Below, in pieces: positions 47,391-58,512 of a stretch of 64,000 nt of DNA. The number at the start of each line of letters is the position of its first letter. Positions within the stretch are counted from its first letter, which is position 1. This stretch comes from Mixophyes australis. Lineage: Eukaryota; Chordata; Amphibia; Anura; Limnodynastidae. The stretch covers positions 18,492,504 to 18,556,503 of the forward strand of contig JAVHZZ010000003.1 in NCBI GenBank assembly GCA_036250195.1. The letters run 5' to 3'. A program made the position numbers and the translations under genes. The notes below the pieces were generated by a model. That model ran no database searches. It was not told the origin of the DNA and saw only the letters and a program-made list of their open reading frames with translations.

Positions 47391-48468
47391 GCACTATATA
47401 AATATAAACGATAATAGTATATCTACAACACGGAACGCTCTATATATTATTTTGCTGGAATAATAGTAGTAGATGCCTGGAACGAACTCCCAGCAGATGA
47501 GGTTGGGAAGACAAATGGTAAAGTAACATAAACTTTTTCTGGATAAACAATACAATAGCGCGGGGTCATGTGACATTATCGTTTATCTGCCGTCAATATC
47601 CTATATGTACAGCATGTGCACAAGTGGGCATACGATTCTGCCAATGCCGATCCATGACAACTCTCCTGTATTTATAGAGCCATCTCTTCCGAATGTCAAA
47701 CACAATTCTTCTTCATTCAAAATGAGTCATCCGGCCCCAGCCTCGTAAATCGCACAACCCCCATGGTCAGTAATTTATAGAGACACTGTGCACCCGTAAT
47801 AAAAAGATCTGTCTCAGTATTGGAGAAGTCACTATTGATTGATCCACAGTTCACTGCTCTCAAAATCATATCAAGATAAAGCTCTCAGATGAATCCCGCA
47901 GCACAGCCCTCACCAGCGCAGTATATCTCTCCCTCCTGACAGCTACACGGCGCTAATGTCTTCATTTGTCATCTCAGGAGATATTCAGTGTATGTGTTTT
48001 ACAGGTCATTATTAGGCGATACAGGGAACCACAGAACATAGCTTATAGACTTGACATGTAAAGATGCAGCTGATTTTAGTACTAAGGTGCGCGGTGGAGC
48101 AAGTACATAGCAGACACATTCTGGCATTAATTAAGGAAACGTCTTCCTGTATTTTCCCCAAATTTTTTAACATCAGATCAAATTATATGATGCAACATTA
48201 AGATTACCATGGATAGTCCTATATCTAGGATGTGTGTGAAATAAAATTAATCATACTGTTAATTATTTATATAATTATTATTGTTCCTCTTTACAACATA
48301 ATGACATGCAGTGGAGAGGGGTCACCTTGTGGTGGAAGAATTTCACTGAGGGGTTCAATATGCTTTGGAATAGTTTAATTTAACCAACAAGATGGATGCT
48401 TGAACTTTGTCTCATTAGAAGTGTATTTTGCACCACAGTCTTTCTGCATTAGTGTGACAGGAGACACT
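47391..48468. other. no gene recognised
   Basis: GULO intron 8 sequence without recognisable repeats or exons. Confidence 0.5.
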
Positions 48469-48915
48469 ACTCTGACCTGCTGGGAGACCCTGCTCCTTTC
48501 ACTATATAACTCTCAGTCTGTGGCTTCCTGCCGCCTCCATTCCCCTCCTCACATCATGTCATTGCCCCTGTCACATGCAGTCCTGTCCTCACTGACACAT
48601 CAATTATCTCCTGATATACTCTGTGCTGCTGGGGACCCTGCTTCTTCCACTATATAACGCTCAGTCTTTGGCTTCCTGCCACCTCCATTCCCCTCTTCAC
48701 ATCATGTCACTGCCCCTGTCACATACAGCCCTGTCCTCACTAATACATCACTCATCTCCTGGTATACTCTGTGCTGCTGGGGACCCTGCTCCTTCCACTA
48801 TATAACTCTCAGTCTGTGGTTTCCTGCCGCCTCCATTCCCCTCCTCACATCATGTCACTGCCCCTGTCACATGCAGCCCTGTCCTCACTAACACATCGCT
48901 GATCTCCTGATGATT
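48469..48915. repeat. 148-bp tandem triplication
   Basis: Three ~148-bp copies, marked by TATATAAC at 48503, 48651 and 48799. Each has CTCAGTCTKTGGCTTCCTGC and CACATCATGTCAYTGCCCCT. Copies differ by a few percent. Confidence 0.93.
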
Positions 48916-49685
48916 TGTCTGATCTCTCTCACCAGCAAATCATCCTTGATAGAAGTTTCCCAAAGCTAATATTGTGAGTTACCTTTTCAGCAAAACAAGG
49001 CATAGGATGGGCCTATGTTGTTAGCGAGGCCTGGAAATGCCAGTTTTTATAGTTACTGTGTTTAAATCCTTCTATTGCTTTGTGTATTTACGGCTTTCAC
49101 AGAGAGAAAGCAAAGCAACGATCCTCGTTGTTCTATCCCCATATCTCACACTATAACATGTTATAATATATTTATAACATTATTTCCTAGTACGGTGTCT
49201 GCTTTGTTTTACAAATGATACAGAAATATCTAGAAGAGAAACATTCACCTCAAACTCTTTGGAATTCTGAGAAAGTCCCTGTTTAGCTGGGAAATGGTTA
49301 ATATGACACTTTTCTGTCCTGATTCTAGAAGCCAATGGAGATTAATGATCTGATCAGATTCACGTATGGTGAAGGCACATTAGCTGCTGCTGCCTGGTAC
49401 AGCGGAATGTGCCGATGTCTCTATTTCACGCCAGACTGCGATACGCCGTTAGCCTGGATCCATGTTTCAGTCCTCACACTAGCGTTCAGGTAGAGGAGAT
49501 ACAATGCTACAATAATCACGAGGATGTTTTTATAGAAGCTACGTGCAAATGTGATATAATAATAATGTGACCATTTTCTGACTATTAAAAGTCTACTAAC
49601 ATCAAGGATCAGGGATAGAATAATGTTTTAGGTATGTTCAATCAATGTTTATCTGTTAGGAAAATTTAAAGTAGGTGGGGCTAGT

Positions 49686-50100
49686 ACCAATCTGACCAAT
49701 AGAAAGAAACCTTCACCAATCTGTAGCCAAAGCATGAGAATGTCTCCAGGACTAGAACCAACCTGTAGCCAATCAAAGAGTTTGATCGTTTACAGGACTA
49801 AAAACAACCTGTAGCCAATCAAAGAGTTTGATCATTTACAGGGCTAGAAGCAACCTGTAGCCAATGAGAGCATTCATTTATTCAGAGGACTAGACCAACC
49901 AGCAGCCAAACAGAGCAGTAATGTATTACCAGAACCAATCTGTAACCAATCAGAGCTGAGCTGATAACTCTTAACCAATCAAAGCGTTAGATCATTCATA
50001 GGACTAAAACCTACCCTGGTGCCAATCGGAGCATTAGAAAAATGTATGGGACTAAAGCCAACCTGTAGCCAATCAGAGCCCTGGATCACTCTATCCCACT
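49686..50100. repeat. CCAAT-rich degenerate minisatellite (~46-bp period)
   Basis: About nine diverged units of the form GGACTARAACCAACCTGTAG followed by CCAATCARAG and a TTxATC segment. At least eight CCAAT pentamers fall in one orientation. Period varies between about 40 and 50 bp. Confidence 0.85.
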
Positions 50101-50104
50101 CTTT

Positions 50105-50560
50105 CCTGAAAATAAACTTCAAGGACCATCAGACTGTGGGAGATTCTCCTCTGCACAGCCCTCTTTAGGTTATTCACATGTTTTCAATGGGATTGAGGTC
50201 TGGGCTCTGACTGGGCCATTCCAAGACTTTGATCTTCCTATATTTTTTGTGTCATTTAGACGGGCTTGGATGTTTGCTTGTTTTTTTGTGAGAAATGCCT
50301 TCTGTCTTGCCACTGTACCTATAGCCCTGACATGTGCAGAATACAGGGGATGGCAGTCACATGCATGGAGTGACCAGTTCCTGCCAGAAATTTCCACAGC
50401 TCCTGTAATGTTGCCGCAATTCTCTGATGAGTTTCCTCCTTGTCCCGTCATCAACTTTGGATGGACGTTCTAATCTTAACAATGTCCCTGTTGTGCCACA
50501 TTGTTTCCAGTTATTGATAATAGTCTTCACAGTGTTCCATGGTACATGTAATGTATTTTA
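50105..50560 (-). mobile_element. Tc1/mariner transposon relic
   Basis: In one minus-strand frame 50180-50222 reads WPSQSPDLNPIENM, the conserved Tc1 transposase motif with the last catalytic D..E. Upstream sequence is frameshifted (open frame 50170-50454 is out of the correct frame). Ends not recognisable. Confidence 0.8.
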
Positions 50561-50688
50561 TATCGGATTCCCGATTGGTGCCTTTCTACAATGGGACCCT
50601 GTAGATAGTTCTCTGATCGTGGCTATCCCAGTAGGATGCAACCAAGGAAACGGCAAGGAGATCCTACAGGCACAGCTGATCTTTATTT

Positions 50689-51041
50689 CATCATCATCAT
50701 TTATTTATATAGCGCCACTAATTCCACAGCGCTGTACAGAGAACTCACATCAGTCCCTGCCCCATTGGAGCTTACAGTCTAAATTCCCTACTATAGACAC
50801 ACAAACACAGACAGACAGAGAGGGAGGGAGACAGACAAAGAGGGAGAGACTAGGGTCAATTTTTGATTGCAGCCAATTAACCTACCAGTATGTTTTTGGA
50901 GTGTGGAAGGAAACCGGAGCACCCGGAGGAAACCCACGCAAACACAGGGAGAACATACAAACTCCACACAGGTCGGGAATCAAACTCATGTCCCCAGTGC
51001 TGTGAGGCAGATGTGCTAACCACTAGGCCACTGTGCTGCCC
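50689..51041 (-). mobile_element. tRNA-derived SINE
   Basis: Full-length minus-strand copy with an expanded ACAGACAGAGAGGGAGGGAG segment. Short flanking match TATTTC on both sides may be the target duplication. Confidence 0.9.
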
Positions 51042-52371
51042 ATATTTCGGATTATTCATAATCACTTCCGTGCAGCTAATGGCAGTGTGTGGTGATCGCC
51101 AAAGGCATAATTATGCTTAGTGATTAAGATTGTATTTTGTATGGAAGAAGTGGACCGAGGTAACGCTCATACTATTACATTTATGGGAAGTTGAAAGTTC
51201 CAATATAATTAAAATTAATCCAATTGTTAATTTCTGGGGACAATTGCTGCTGAGCAGAGTGTATCTAACATGATGCAGTCACTAACATTGTACATCAGGA
51301 AACAGGACAGGTCCTACGACGTACATCCAGCATACAAAGTGGGAGAAGTGGTACTGTGCAGTTATTTCTACCTTCAGAGTTCTGAAGAATTAAACCCAGA
51401 CAGATTTAGAGGGGGAAGGGGAGGGGCGGTGCAATAGCTCAACTGCCAATTGCAGGGTAACGATAAAGCTGAAATCAAGTTGTGTCCTACATACAAGAGG
51501 AGCCTGGTTTGCAAAAACAGACCTGCACTTGCCCAACAGCCTCGCTGTGACATTTGCCCACTCTATTTGCTTTGCTAACTCTAAATGGCGCCCGTAGTGG
51601 GATTTACAGACTCCAATGACTATCTTTAAGTATAAGAAAGCTGAAACTGTATAAAAGATTTCCAAAGCCTTGACCTTACCATACTTTAAAGTAATTAACA
51701 TTATCCTCTTTCGTACAGTAACTGCACATTAATAATGAATTAATTAATTTTCCGACTACATTTGTCACCAAATGACATTTATTTTTCCCAAGCCAGCACA
51801 AGAACCTGGCACCCCGGCCAGCTTCTGCCTCATCTAATTACCCGTTTACTTTACTGGGATTTAATGAAAGACATTATACCGGGGGAATGTGATGTTCAAA
51901 GAGAAGATAAAACAGGTGAAATCTATTTCATGTTACGTCTCGGTAATCAGGGGAAGACGTTAGATACTATGCCAGGTTCGTTATGTAAGCTCAGGAAAAT
52001 AGATCTTGTATTTCTCATATAATGGGCACTTGTCACGGCGTTCATAGTGTGGTCCAATCTCACTAGCTGATTTCAGGCAGTAAGGGTTACTTACAAAAGT
52101 GCAAAAATTTGCAATTCTTTGGCACAAGTGCGGATGTTTCCTTAGAATAACATGAACCTGCACGTCAAGATGGCAGCGTGCCCAAAGGTGGGCGGATCGG
52201 GGCATTCCTCGATAAATGTGGACGCCCTCATGTGCCTCAAAATTGCACCCATGTGTAAAAAACAGATTTTGTATTGTGTTGCGGCATTCTCCTGGTTTAG
52301 CGGTGATACCTTTGAAACCTGCGGATCAGACCTTGGTCTACCATTTAATGGTATGCTGTTTGCACCTTCCA
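51042..52371. other. no gene recognised
   Basis: GULO intron 8 sequence. Small open frames on both strands lack motifs and splice support. Confidence 0.5.
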
Positions 52372-52437
52372 GATGTACATTATGCAAAAAAGCGCATTTC
52401 CACCAATGTCATCAAAATAGTCAAGCACAGATATGAC

Positions 52438-52612
52438 CATACTTGCCATCCTTTTAAGAGGTCTTTCCAGGAGATCCCAGGCAAAATGCAAATTGCGTCA
52501 TTTTGACGACAAGAGGCCGTTTGCGGGATATTTGCCTGCGCTCCCGGGAGTCCGGGAGAACTACCCGAATTTCAGGAGACTCCCGGACACTCCGGGAGAG
52601 TTGGCAAATATG
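52438..52612. mobile_element. hAT-type MITE, CATACTTGCC family, copy 3
   Basis: 175 bp, CATACTTGCC...GGCAAATATG, with a perfect 8-bp duplication GATATGAC (52430-52437, 52613-52620). A paralogous unoccupied site is preserved at about 54336-54345 (AGATATGGCAAACATGATT). Confidence 0.9.
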
Positions 52613-52632
52613 GATATGACAAACATGATTAA

Positions 52633-52812
52633 AGCAGTGGTTCCCAAATCCAGTCCTCAAGCCTTTCAGGTTTTGAGGATATCCCTGTTTGTGCATACGT
52701 GGTTAAATCCCATTGATTCAGGCACTAATGAAATCACCTGTATTCAATAATGGATATTTTTAAAATCTGGACTGTTAGGGGAGATGAGGACCGAGTTGGG
52801 ACACACTGATTT
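52633..52812. mobile_element. short interspersed repeat, unclassified
   Basis: Starts AGCAGTGGTTCCCAAATCCA and ends GAGTTGGGACACACTGA: imperfect inverted ends (AGTGGTTCCCAA versus TTGGGACACACT). Looks like a MITE; only one copy seen here. Confidence 0.5.
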
Positions 52813-53724
52813 AAAGCAAAAATTGTGCTAAACTAAGCAGTATTTTAAGAGATACATACATCATTTGATATCAATGAAGGGTAGGTGCTTGATTAGTAGA
52901 ATATAAGACCTAATAATGCCGGTCTTACCATAGCCGCCATGCGCATTTCTATGCAAAACCGTAATCTGGAACGATAACTTGTAACTTGTGAGCTAGAGAT
53001 TGCAGCCCACATGCATCAAGCGACTTTGAGACAAGTAGACTGAACCCTCACACCACCTTCCCCTCCCATTCATTACAAGCACAAGTTTTCCTAATTAATT
53101 ATATTTACTCAGTTGAAACAATATTGCTGCGTTCTGCTGAACAGTCACCTCCCTACTGCAAGACACAAGATGACCCATTTAAATGTTTTTCAACACTAAA
53201 GCAAAAGACAAACTAATAATGATATTTTCCGATCACGGTTGAAGCAAATGACAAATTCACCAGTGTTTCACGCTTGCCTTTAATACATTGCAGTCCTGTG
53301 TATCCCATATTATAGCACATGTTATATTTGTAAGAAAATGCATGATATAGATGTTGGTCTGAACAATCACTTTGGACATATTTCCACTGTATCATTTGGG
53401 ACATTCCTGAGTTTCGATGACATATATGTTGCTCTCCCTATGAAAATGCAAATCGATGCGACATGAAAGGACGGCACATGTAGCAAGAACGCTTTGAAGT
53501 CTGTATGCTGAATAATGTATCACTGTACAATGCTTCACATACACCATACTCATCAAAGGACGCTTTCAGAGGTTAAATGACTGCAATCATGGGCAGGCAG
53601 ATTCATTATATATGGCACTATCTTAAAGCAACATTTGTTTCCCTGTCAGAGGAGAGATAAGTTATAAAGAGAGCAATCAATGGGGGGTCTCTACCTCGTA
53701 TATTGAGAACATTATACATTAGTA

Positions 53725-53960
53725 ACATTATTATTAACATTTATTTATATAATTCCAGCATATTCCATAGCACTTTACAATTGGGAACAAACACAGTGAT
53801 AAAATAGACTGTATTACAGACAGAGAGGTAAGAGGTGTTTGGAATCATACAATCTATAGGACAATGGGAGTCAGATACACGTGCTACATATTGGTTCAGC
53901 CAGATTGCAGAGGTAGAAAGTGCTTAGTGGGTTGTGTGATCCACTCACACAGCAATGTTG
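53725..53960. mobile_element. SINE-like 3'-tail repeat, different body
   Basis: AACATTTATTTATATAATTC, CAGCATATTCCATAGCACTT and TACAATTGGGAACAAACACA: the tail resembles that of the tRNA-derived SINE but the body differs. Ends not defined. Confidence 0.5.
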
Positions 53961-54094
53961 GTCAGAGGGTTGTTGTCTTGTGTGAACTGTGTAGAGGGTG
54001 GTAATAGGGGAACCTAGTGAGGTTAATAGGGTGGTTGAGGAATACTATAAGCTTGTCTAAAGAGCTAGGTTTTGTGAGAACGCTTGACGGTTTG

Positions 54095-54265
54095 AAGACC
54101 AGGGGTTTAAATTTGACAAGCTGCGGGTTTGAAAAAGTGGAGATGTTGCCTATAGCAACCAATCCGATTCTCCCTGTCAATTTGAAGAATGTACTAAATG
54201 AATGATAACTAGAATCTCATTGGATGCTATAGGCAACATCTCCACTTTTTCAAACCCGCAGCTTG
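54095..54265. mobile_element. palindromic MITE, AAGCTGCGGG family, copy 1
   Basis: AAGCTGCGGGTTTGAAAAAG with GTTGCCTATAGCAACC at the left pairs with GGCAACATCTCCACTTTT and CAAACCCGCAGCTTG at the right. Arms of about 60 bp, small diverged centre. Confidence 0.8.
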
Positions 54266-54360
54266 ATAAATTTCCAGATGTACTTCATGCAAAAAAGCGT
54301 ATTTCCACCAATGTCATCAAAATAGTCAAGCACAGATATGGCAAACATGATTAATTGATC
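54266..54360. repeat. paralogue of 52368-52437 plus 52613-52632
   Basis: CAGATGTAC, ATGCAAAAAAGCG, TTTCCACCAATGTCATCAAA and AGATATGGCAAACATGATTA match the flanks of MITE copy 3 without the MITE. This ~90-bp block is a duplicated or repeated piece and serves as an empty site. Confidence 0.85.
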
Positions 54361-55423
54361 CAGCCCGAAAAAGATCCTGTACCCGAGAATGGGAGCAAGT
54401 GAGGAGGCAGCTGAGAGATGCAGATCTTGTGCAGAACGGAGGTGTCGAGTTGGGGGATATTTTGAGACAAGTCAAGAGATGTATGTTGGTGCAGTTTTGT
54501 TAATGCCCACTAATGCTCACAAACAGTACTGCAGAAGTGTGGTTTTCATTTATATTAAAGACAATGGAAACTCTGCAGAAGGGGTGTAGTTGGCTGAATG
54601 ACATGGATAACCGTCAATTACCTGCCATTGTTAGGTATATATTGCAGAGTGATGTACTCAACAGTCAGCCCCCTGTTGAACGGGTGAGCAAAATAGGCAA
54701 GATCCGTCTCTCAGCTCAGGTGGCTGGTTCATTTCTGGTTTCATTGAGACCGGTGAAGATTGCTCACACAGGCTGATAACGGTCATCTTCTGACCACATT
54801 ACCCGCCAAATACTCATCCTATCATTTTTGTTATGATCATCAGTTGTTTTGGGGCCGCACATGCTACGATATTGGCCCAGTTGCCCGATATCTCATCCCT
54901 GTTACAAATCTGGTGACGACACGAACAATTGCCGTTCAACTCATTAAAGAAGTAGAACCTTAGTGTGACACCCCCAACTAGCAGATCCATGAGGGTCTGT
55001 TGTCCGGGGCCCCTCCGTATGTGTGATACTTATCTATGGGCTCACGTTCCAAATTCTCCAGTCAGAGGAGAAATTGGAAATACAAGCAGTTCCTTATGTG
55101 AGAAAGTACGAGTAGATGGCTGGCAGACGTAGCTGGACAATGAGCCATTAATAAGGCGGTGAGAATACAAGTTTAGACACCGGAAGACTTTTTTCTTGCT
55201 CGCTGGAGATAGGAGGGCGCTACACTGCAATTTTAATTTTGGAATATTTCCACCCAACAATTAATTCTTACTTTCCCGCAAACTAGCAGAGCTGTAGGAA
55301 CCATTGCATTCCTGGAGAATGCCCTCTATCCGGCAATTCTGCCTCTAACAATCACCAAGTAGGGCATGTGACATGAGAGAATTGCAGCAAACAGGTCTAG
55401 ACTGACAGCAGATTGCACAGTAC
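54361..55423. other. GULO intron 8, 3.9 kb nearest exon 8; no gene
   Basis: No repeat or exon defined. The open frame at 54760-54963 (67 codons) has no recognisable motif. Confidence 0.45.
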
Positions 55424-55500
55424 CTTATCCAGAGAAGGAATTCCAGCAGGTAGTATACCATTAAACGGTCCCGGAACCAGTTAGCGACGGAAGATGGGGG
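55424..55500 (-). CDS. GULO: GULO exon 8 (residues ~238-263)
   Basis: A 77-bp exon: 25 whole codons plus two bases (AG) that join the C opening the next exon to make a serine codon. The peptide starts PPSSVANWFRDRL and continues with a hydrophobic run ([12 protein letters not shown]), matching the mammalian [21 protein letters not shown] region. Acceptor GCATAG and donor AG/GTACTG flank it. The hydrophobic run, continued in the next exon, is a plausible membrane-association segment, consistent with the known microsomal location of the enzyme. It is too short to have been flagged as an open frame on its own and was found by similarity to GULO. The next exon lies 32 kb away. Confidence 0.92.
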
Positions 55501-56767
55501 CTATGCAAAAAGAAATCAGCAGTTAGTACATTTCCATATCAATTAATTAGATTAATGCCTGTCTCAAGCTAAATCTTGCAGTAATGGGCAATCGCGGATC
55601 TAGAAAAATGATTCCAGTACGCCGATCAGTCATCTATTGAGAGATGCAGTTAATTCTCCATTTGAAGGACAATGAGGCTGTCTAACTTGGCTCATTTATA
55701 AAGCAAAGGCATTCACAATCCCAATTCTCATTAATCTGTTAGCATTCCTTCATACAGAAAATTGTATATTTCATTTCAAGTTCATGCAAAGCGAGTGCAT
55801 ATATTACCATGGAGAAACTCATCAGTATTGTAATGTGAAACATAAGTCCACTAAACTCATCACACAATGTAAAGATATAGACCTTTAGGGAATTCATGAA
55901 GTCTACTGTGCATAGCAGTGATGGGCAACAGGCAGCCCAAGAGCATCGTGTGGCCCTTGTAACTTTCTCCTGTGGCCCCAAGCTCCATCCTGCTTTATTG
56001 TCAGATGTGTTTGTTCCATCTTTTACATCTTGTGCCTGCTCATATGTTATTACAAATAGGTGTCTTTTTCTTTGATTAAATGTATTACTGAGCTTAAGGG
56101 TGATGTGTAGCCCTTTTGAAGGTTAGAAGGCCACGCCATGCGGACACTGAAGTGTATCAAGTTGCTGGTGTATAGGATCCTCGGCCTGGCCCCTTGGTAT
56201 TGTCGGTTCCTCTGCTCCCTAATTGAGTAAAAAGTTCTACCCCAGTTCCAATCTTCTTCCTGGATTTGAGCCCCGTTGTTTTGCCATAAAGGGTAAATAA
56301 AAATATTCAGATCCTTGTGCAACCAATCCTTCCTTGCCTGCTAAGTCTTCCCTTCCATCCCTCTCATATTGAGGTTCTTGGGGTCGTACAGTGTCCTTGA
56401 TGCTGGGGTCAGGAGGCTCAATTTACAGGTCACTACAAGTACTATGTTTGGGGACCAATTGGAGGGGAGGGGGCAACAATGGAAGGTGCATGATTTCATT
56501 GTTGGTGAATGGAAGAACAAAGCATAGATTGCTAGTGGAGGAAATGTGTCTGCTGAGTCACTAAACCTACCAGAAGAGGACATACAGTATTCTATGCAGC
56601 CAGGTGGAGTTTAACCCATCAGAGCAGGTGGAGACCATCTCTGGAGGCTTAGAGTTAGTAAGGGGTGCTCCTCCTTCCGCTACTAACCATGTTCTATTGT
56701 TCTTCCCACCAGAGGGGTGTACCCTGGCATCTTGAGCCCTCCTGAACATCCCCAAACCCTTACTAAA

Positions 56768-57176
56768 AAAGGGGATAAACACCATAAGGCGCTACTTTTA
56801 CAAGATGTAAATGACTAATATCATATAAGTCCAAAATATAAATAAGTCCAATAAATAAAGGAGTAGTTCTTTTCTCCAATCCACACAGTGATGAATGGAT
56901 CTTCTTTGTGATACACGTATCATTCAAGAACTGCTCATATCGAATTTTGCCGATGGAAGTGGCTCATAGCAAAGTTCTTTAGTTCCAAAGGTGGCTACAT
57001 TCAACCTCCAACCTTGTATCAACTGCCCTGCCTGTTCTAAAGCCTCTGCTATATCCATCGATCCTTTGGAACTAAAGAACTTTGTTATGAGCCACTTCCA
57101 TCGGCAAAACTCGATATCTGCTTTATATGATATTAGTCCTTTACATCTTGCAAAGGAGCGCCTTATGGTGTTTATA
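56768..57176. mobile_element. two-tier foldback element, 409 bp
   Basis: Outer arms: ATAAACACCATAAGGCGCTA and ACAAGATGTAAATGACTAAT pair with ATTAGTCCTTTACATCTTGC and GCGCCTTATGGTGTTTAT. Inner arms: TTTGCCGATGGAAGTGGCTC and AAGTTCTTTAGTTCCAAAGG (56945-56991) pair with CCTTTGGAACTAAAGAACTT and GAGCCACTTCCATCGGCAAA (57062-57112). The two tiers are separated by unpaired sequence on the left only in part. No transposase. Confidence 0.85.
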
Positions 57177-57482
57177 TTATTGGTTTGTGGGTGACATTCC
57201 AGGTGTACATCTTAGGCAGCCACCTGTTAGAGCAATCTAGGTTTTAAAATGAGCTATTCCAACATTCAACTTTGTCTTTATGGAGGTTCATATAGCTGAC
57301 TACACCTCTGGTGCCACCACCTGGTTAAAGGCTCCTCTCCCAGACATACATTGTAAGCATCCTCTAGACTTCTATAACAAGGAGGATAGAGGGCATTGGA
57401 GATGTAAAGGTGACTTGTGTTGTATATATGAACCATAACAGTAAAGACATCTTACAGGATATTCTCTCCGACCATAAAAGTG

Positions 57483-57819
57483 GCAGCACGGTGGCTTAGT
57501 GGTTAGCCCTTCTGCCTCACAGCGCTGGGGTCATGAGTTCAATTCCCGACCATGGCCTTATCTGTGCTGAGTTTGTATGTTCTCCCTGTGTTTGCGTGGG
57601 TTTCCTCTGGGTGCTCTGGTTTTCTCCCACAATCCAAAAATATACTAGTTAATTGGCTCTTATCAAATTTACCCTAGTGTCTCTCTCTCTCTGTCTGTGT
57701 GTGTGTATGTTAGGTAATTTAGACTGTAAGCTCCAATGGGGCAGGGACTGATGTGAGTGAGTTCTCTGTACAGCGCTGTGGAATTAATGGCGCTATATAA
57801 ATAAATGATGATGATGATG
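57483..57819 (+). mobile_element. complete tRNA-derived SINE with target duplication
   Basis: Full-length reference copy: tRNA-like head GCAGCACGGTGGCTTAGTGG (A box) and GTTCAATTCCC (B box, RNA polymerase III promoter), body GTGTTTGCGTGGGTTTCCTC, 3' end GCGCTATATAAATAAATGAT and (GAT)n tail. Flanked by a perfect 9-bp duplication ATAAAAGTG (57474-57482, 57820-57828), indicating LINE-driven retroposition. Located in GULO intron 7. Confidence 0.93.
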
Positions 57820-57828
57820 ATAAAAGTG

Positions 57829-58404
57829 ACCTGTTACTAAACCCAATCTGACATATTATGCTACACATTAGGCTCAATGTGCCCTGCTAGACTGCCACCC
57901 CCTCTTCTACTGCCACATCCTATGAATGACCCATATAAATAGCACAGCACCATTCTAACGTACTTTGCAACATTTAAGTGTTCTTCTATATTATTATTTT
58001 TCTCATTTAAGACTGTTTGGGAAATGTTTCGACTTACAGGAAAGTTTGATAGTGTAGGTTAAGTTAGAGTATGTAAACCTTTTTTGGTATCTATCTGTAT
58101 AGATGTGAGCTTTTTAAATGAGATCAGTGCAATTGTGTCGATTTATCTAAATATAGAAAGGGCACGGCCACGTTCCTCTAGAGGGGCGTCACCACAGCTT
58201 CCGAAGTGCCCATTTACTTCCCCTATAAACACCCCTTTAAAGCTGCGCACACCTGCCACTTGTAGGAGAAGCATTGAGTGGCCAATCAGCAGTAGCATAC
58301 CACCCAACAGTGTTCAGATTGGTACAAAAAGATAAAACTGTAGAACAGCTAACAACAATTTCCATAAACAAAGAAACATATATCACAATGTGACCAGCTA
58401 ATAC
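57829..58404. other. GULO intron 7, no feature
   Basis: No repeat or gene recognised between the SINE and exon 7. Confidence 0.5.
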
Positions 58405-58512
58405 CTTGTCTGTAGGGTCCTGACAGAAGACGGTAACACTTTCCGTGTGTGGAAACCAGCCGAAGCGGAAATATTCACAAGAGTTTATATGGGTGTCCAG
58501 ATTATCAAGGAC
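58405..58512 (-). CDS. GULO: GULO exon 7 (L-gulonolactone oxidase, residues ~202-237)
   Basis: L-gulonolactone oxidase (EC 1.1.3.8) oxidises L-gulono-1,4-lactone to the precursor of L-ascorbate using FAD and O2 at the ER membrane. This 108-bp exon is phase 0 at both ends and gives 36 codons, opening VLDNLDTHIN and containing EYFRFGWFPHTESV, closely matching the mammalian protein (remembered EYFRFLWFPHTENV). It is bounded by a TTTCAG acceptor above 58512 and an AAG/GTAT donor below 58405. It is the most upstream GULO exon I can find; exons 1-6 with the FAD-binding domain and promoter should lie above 64000, so intron 6 is at least 5.5 kb. It falls in the first part of the C-terminal ALO (aldonolactone oxidase) domain. 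Exon numbering assumes the 12-exon mammalian structure. Confidence 0.93.

Noticed and set aside
50427..51005. 192-codon plus-strand frame
   Set aside because: It is antisense to a Tc1 relic and then enters a SINE; no splice or homology support.
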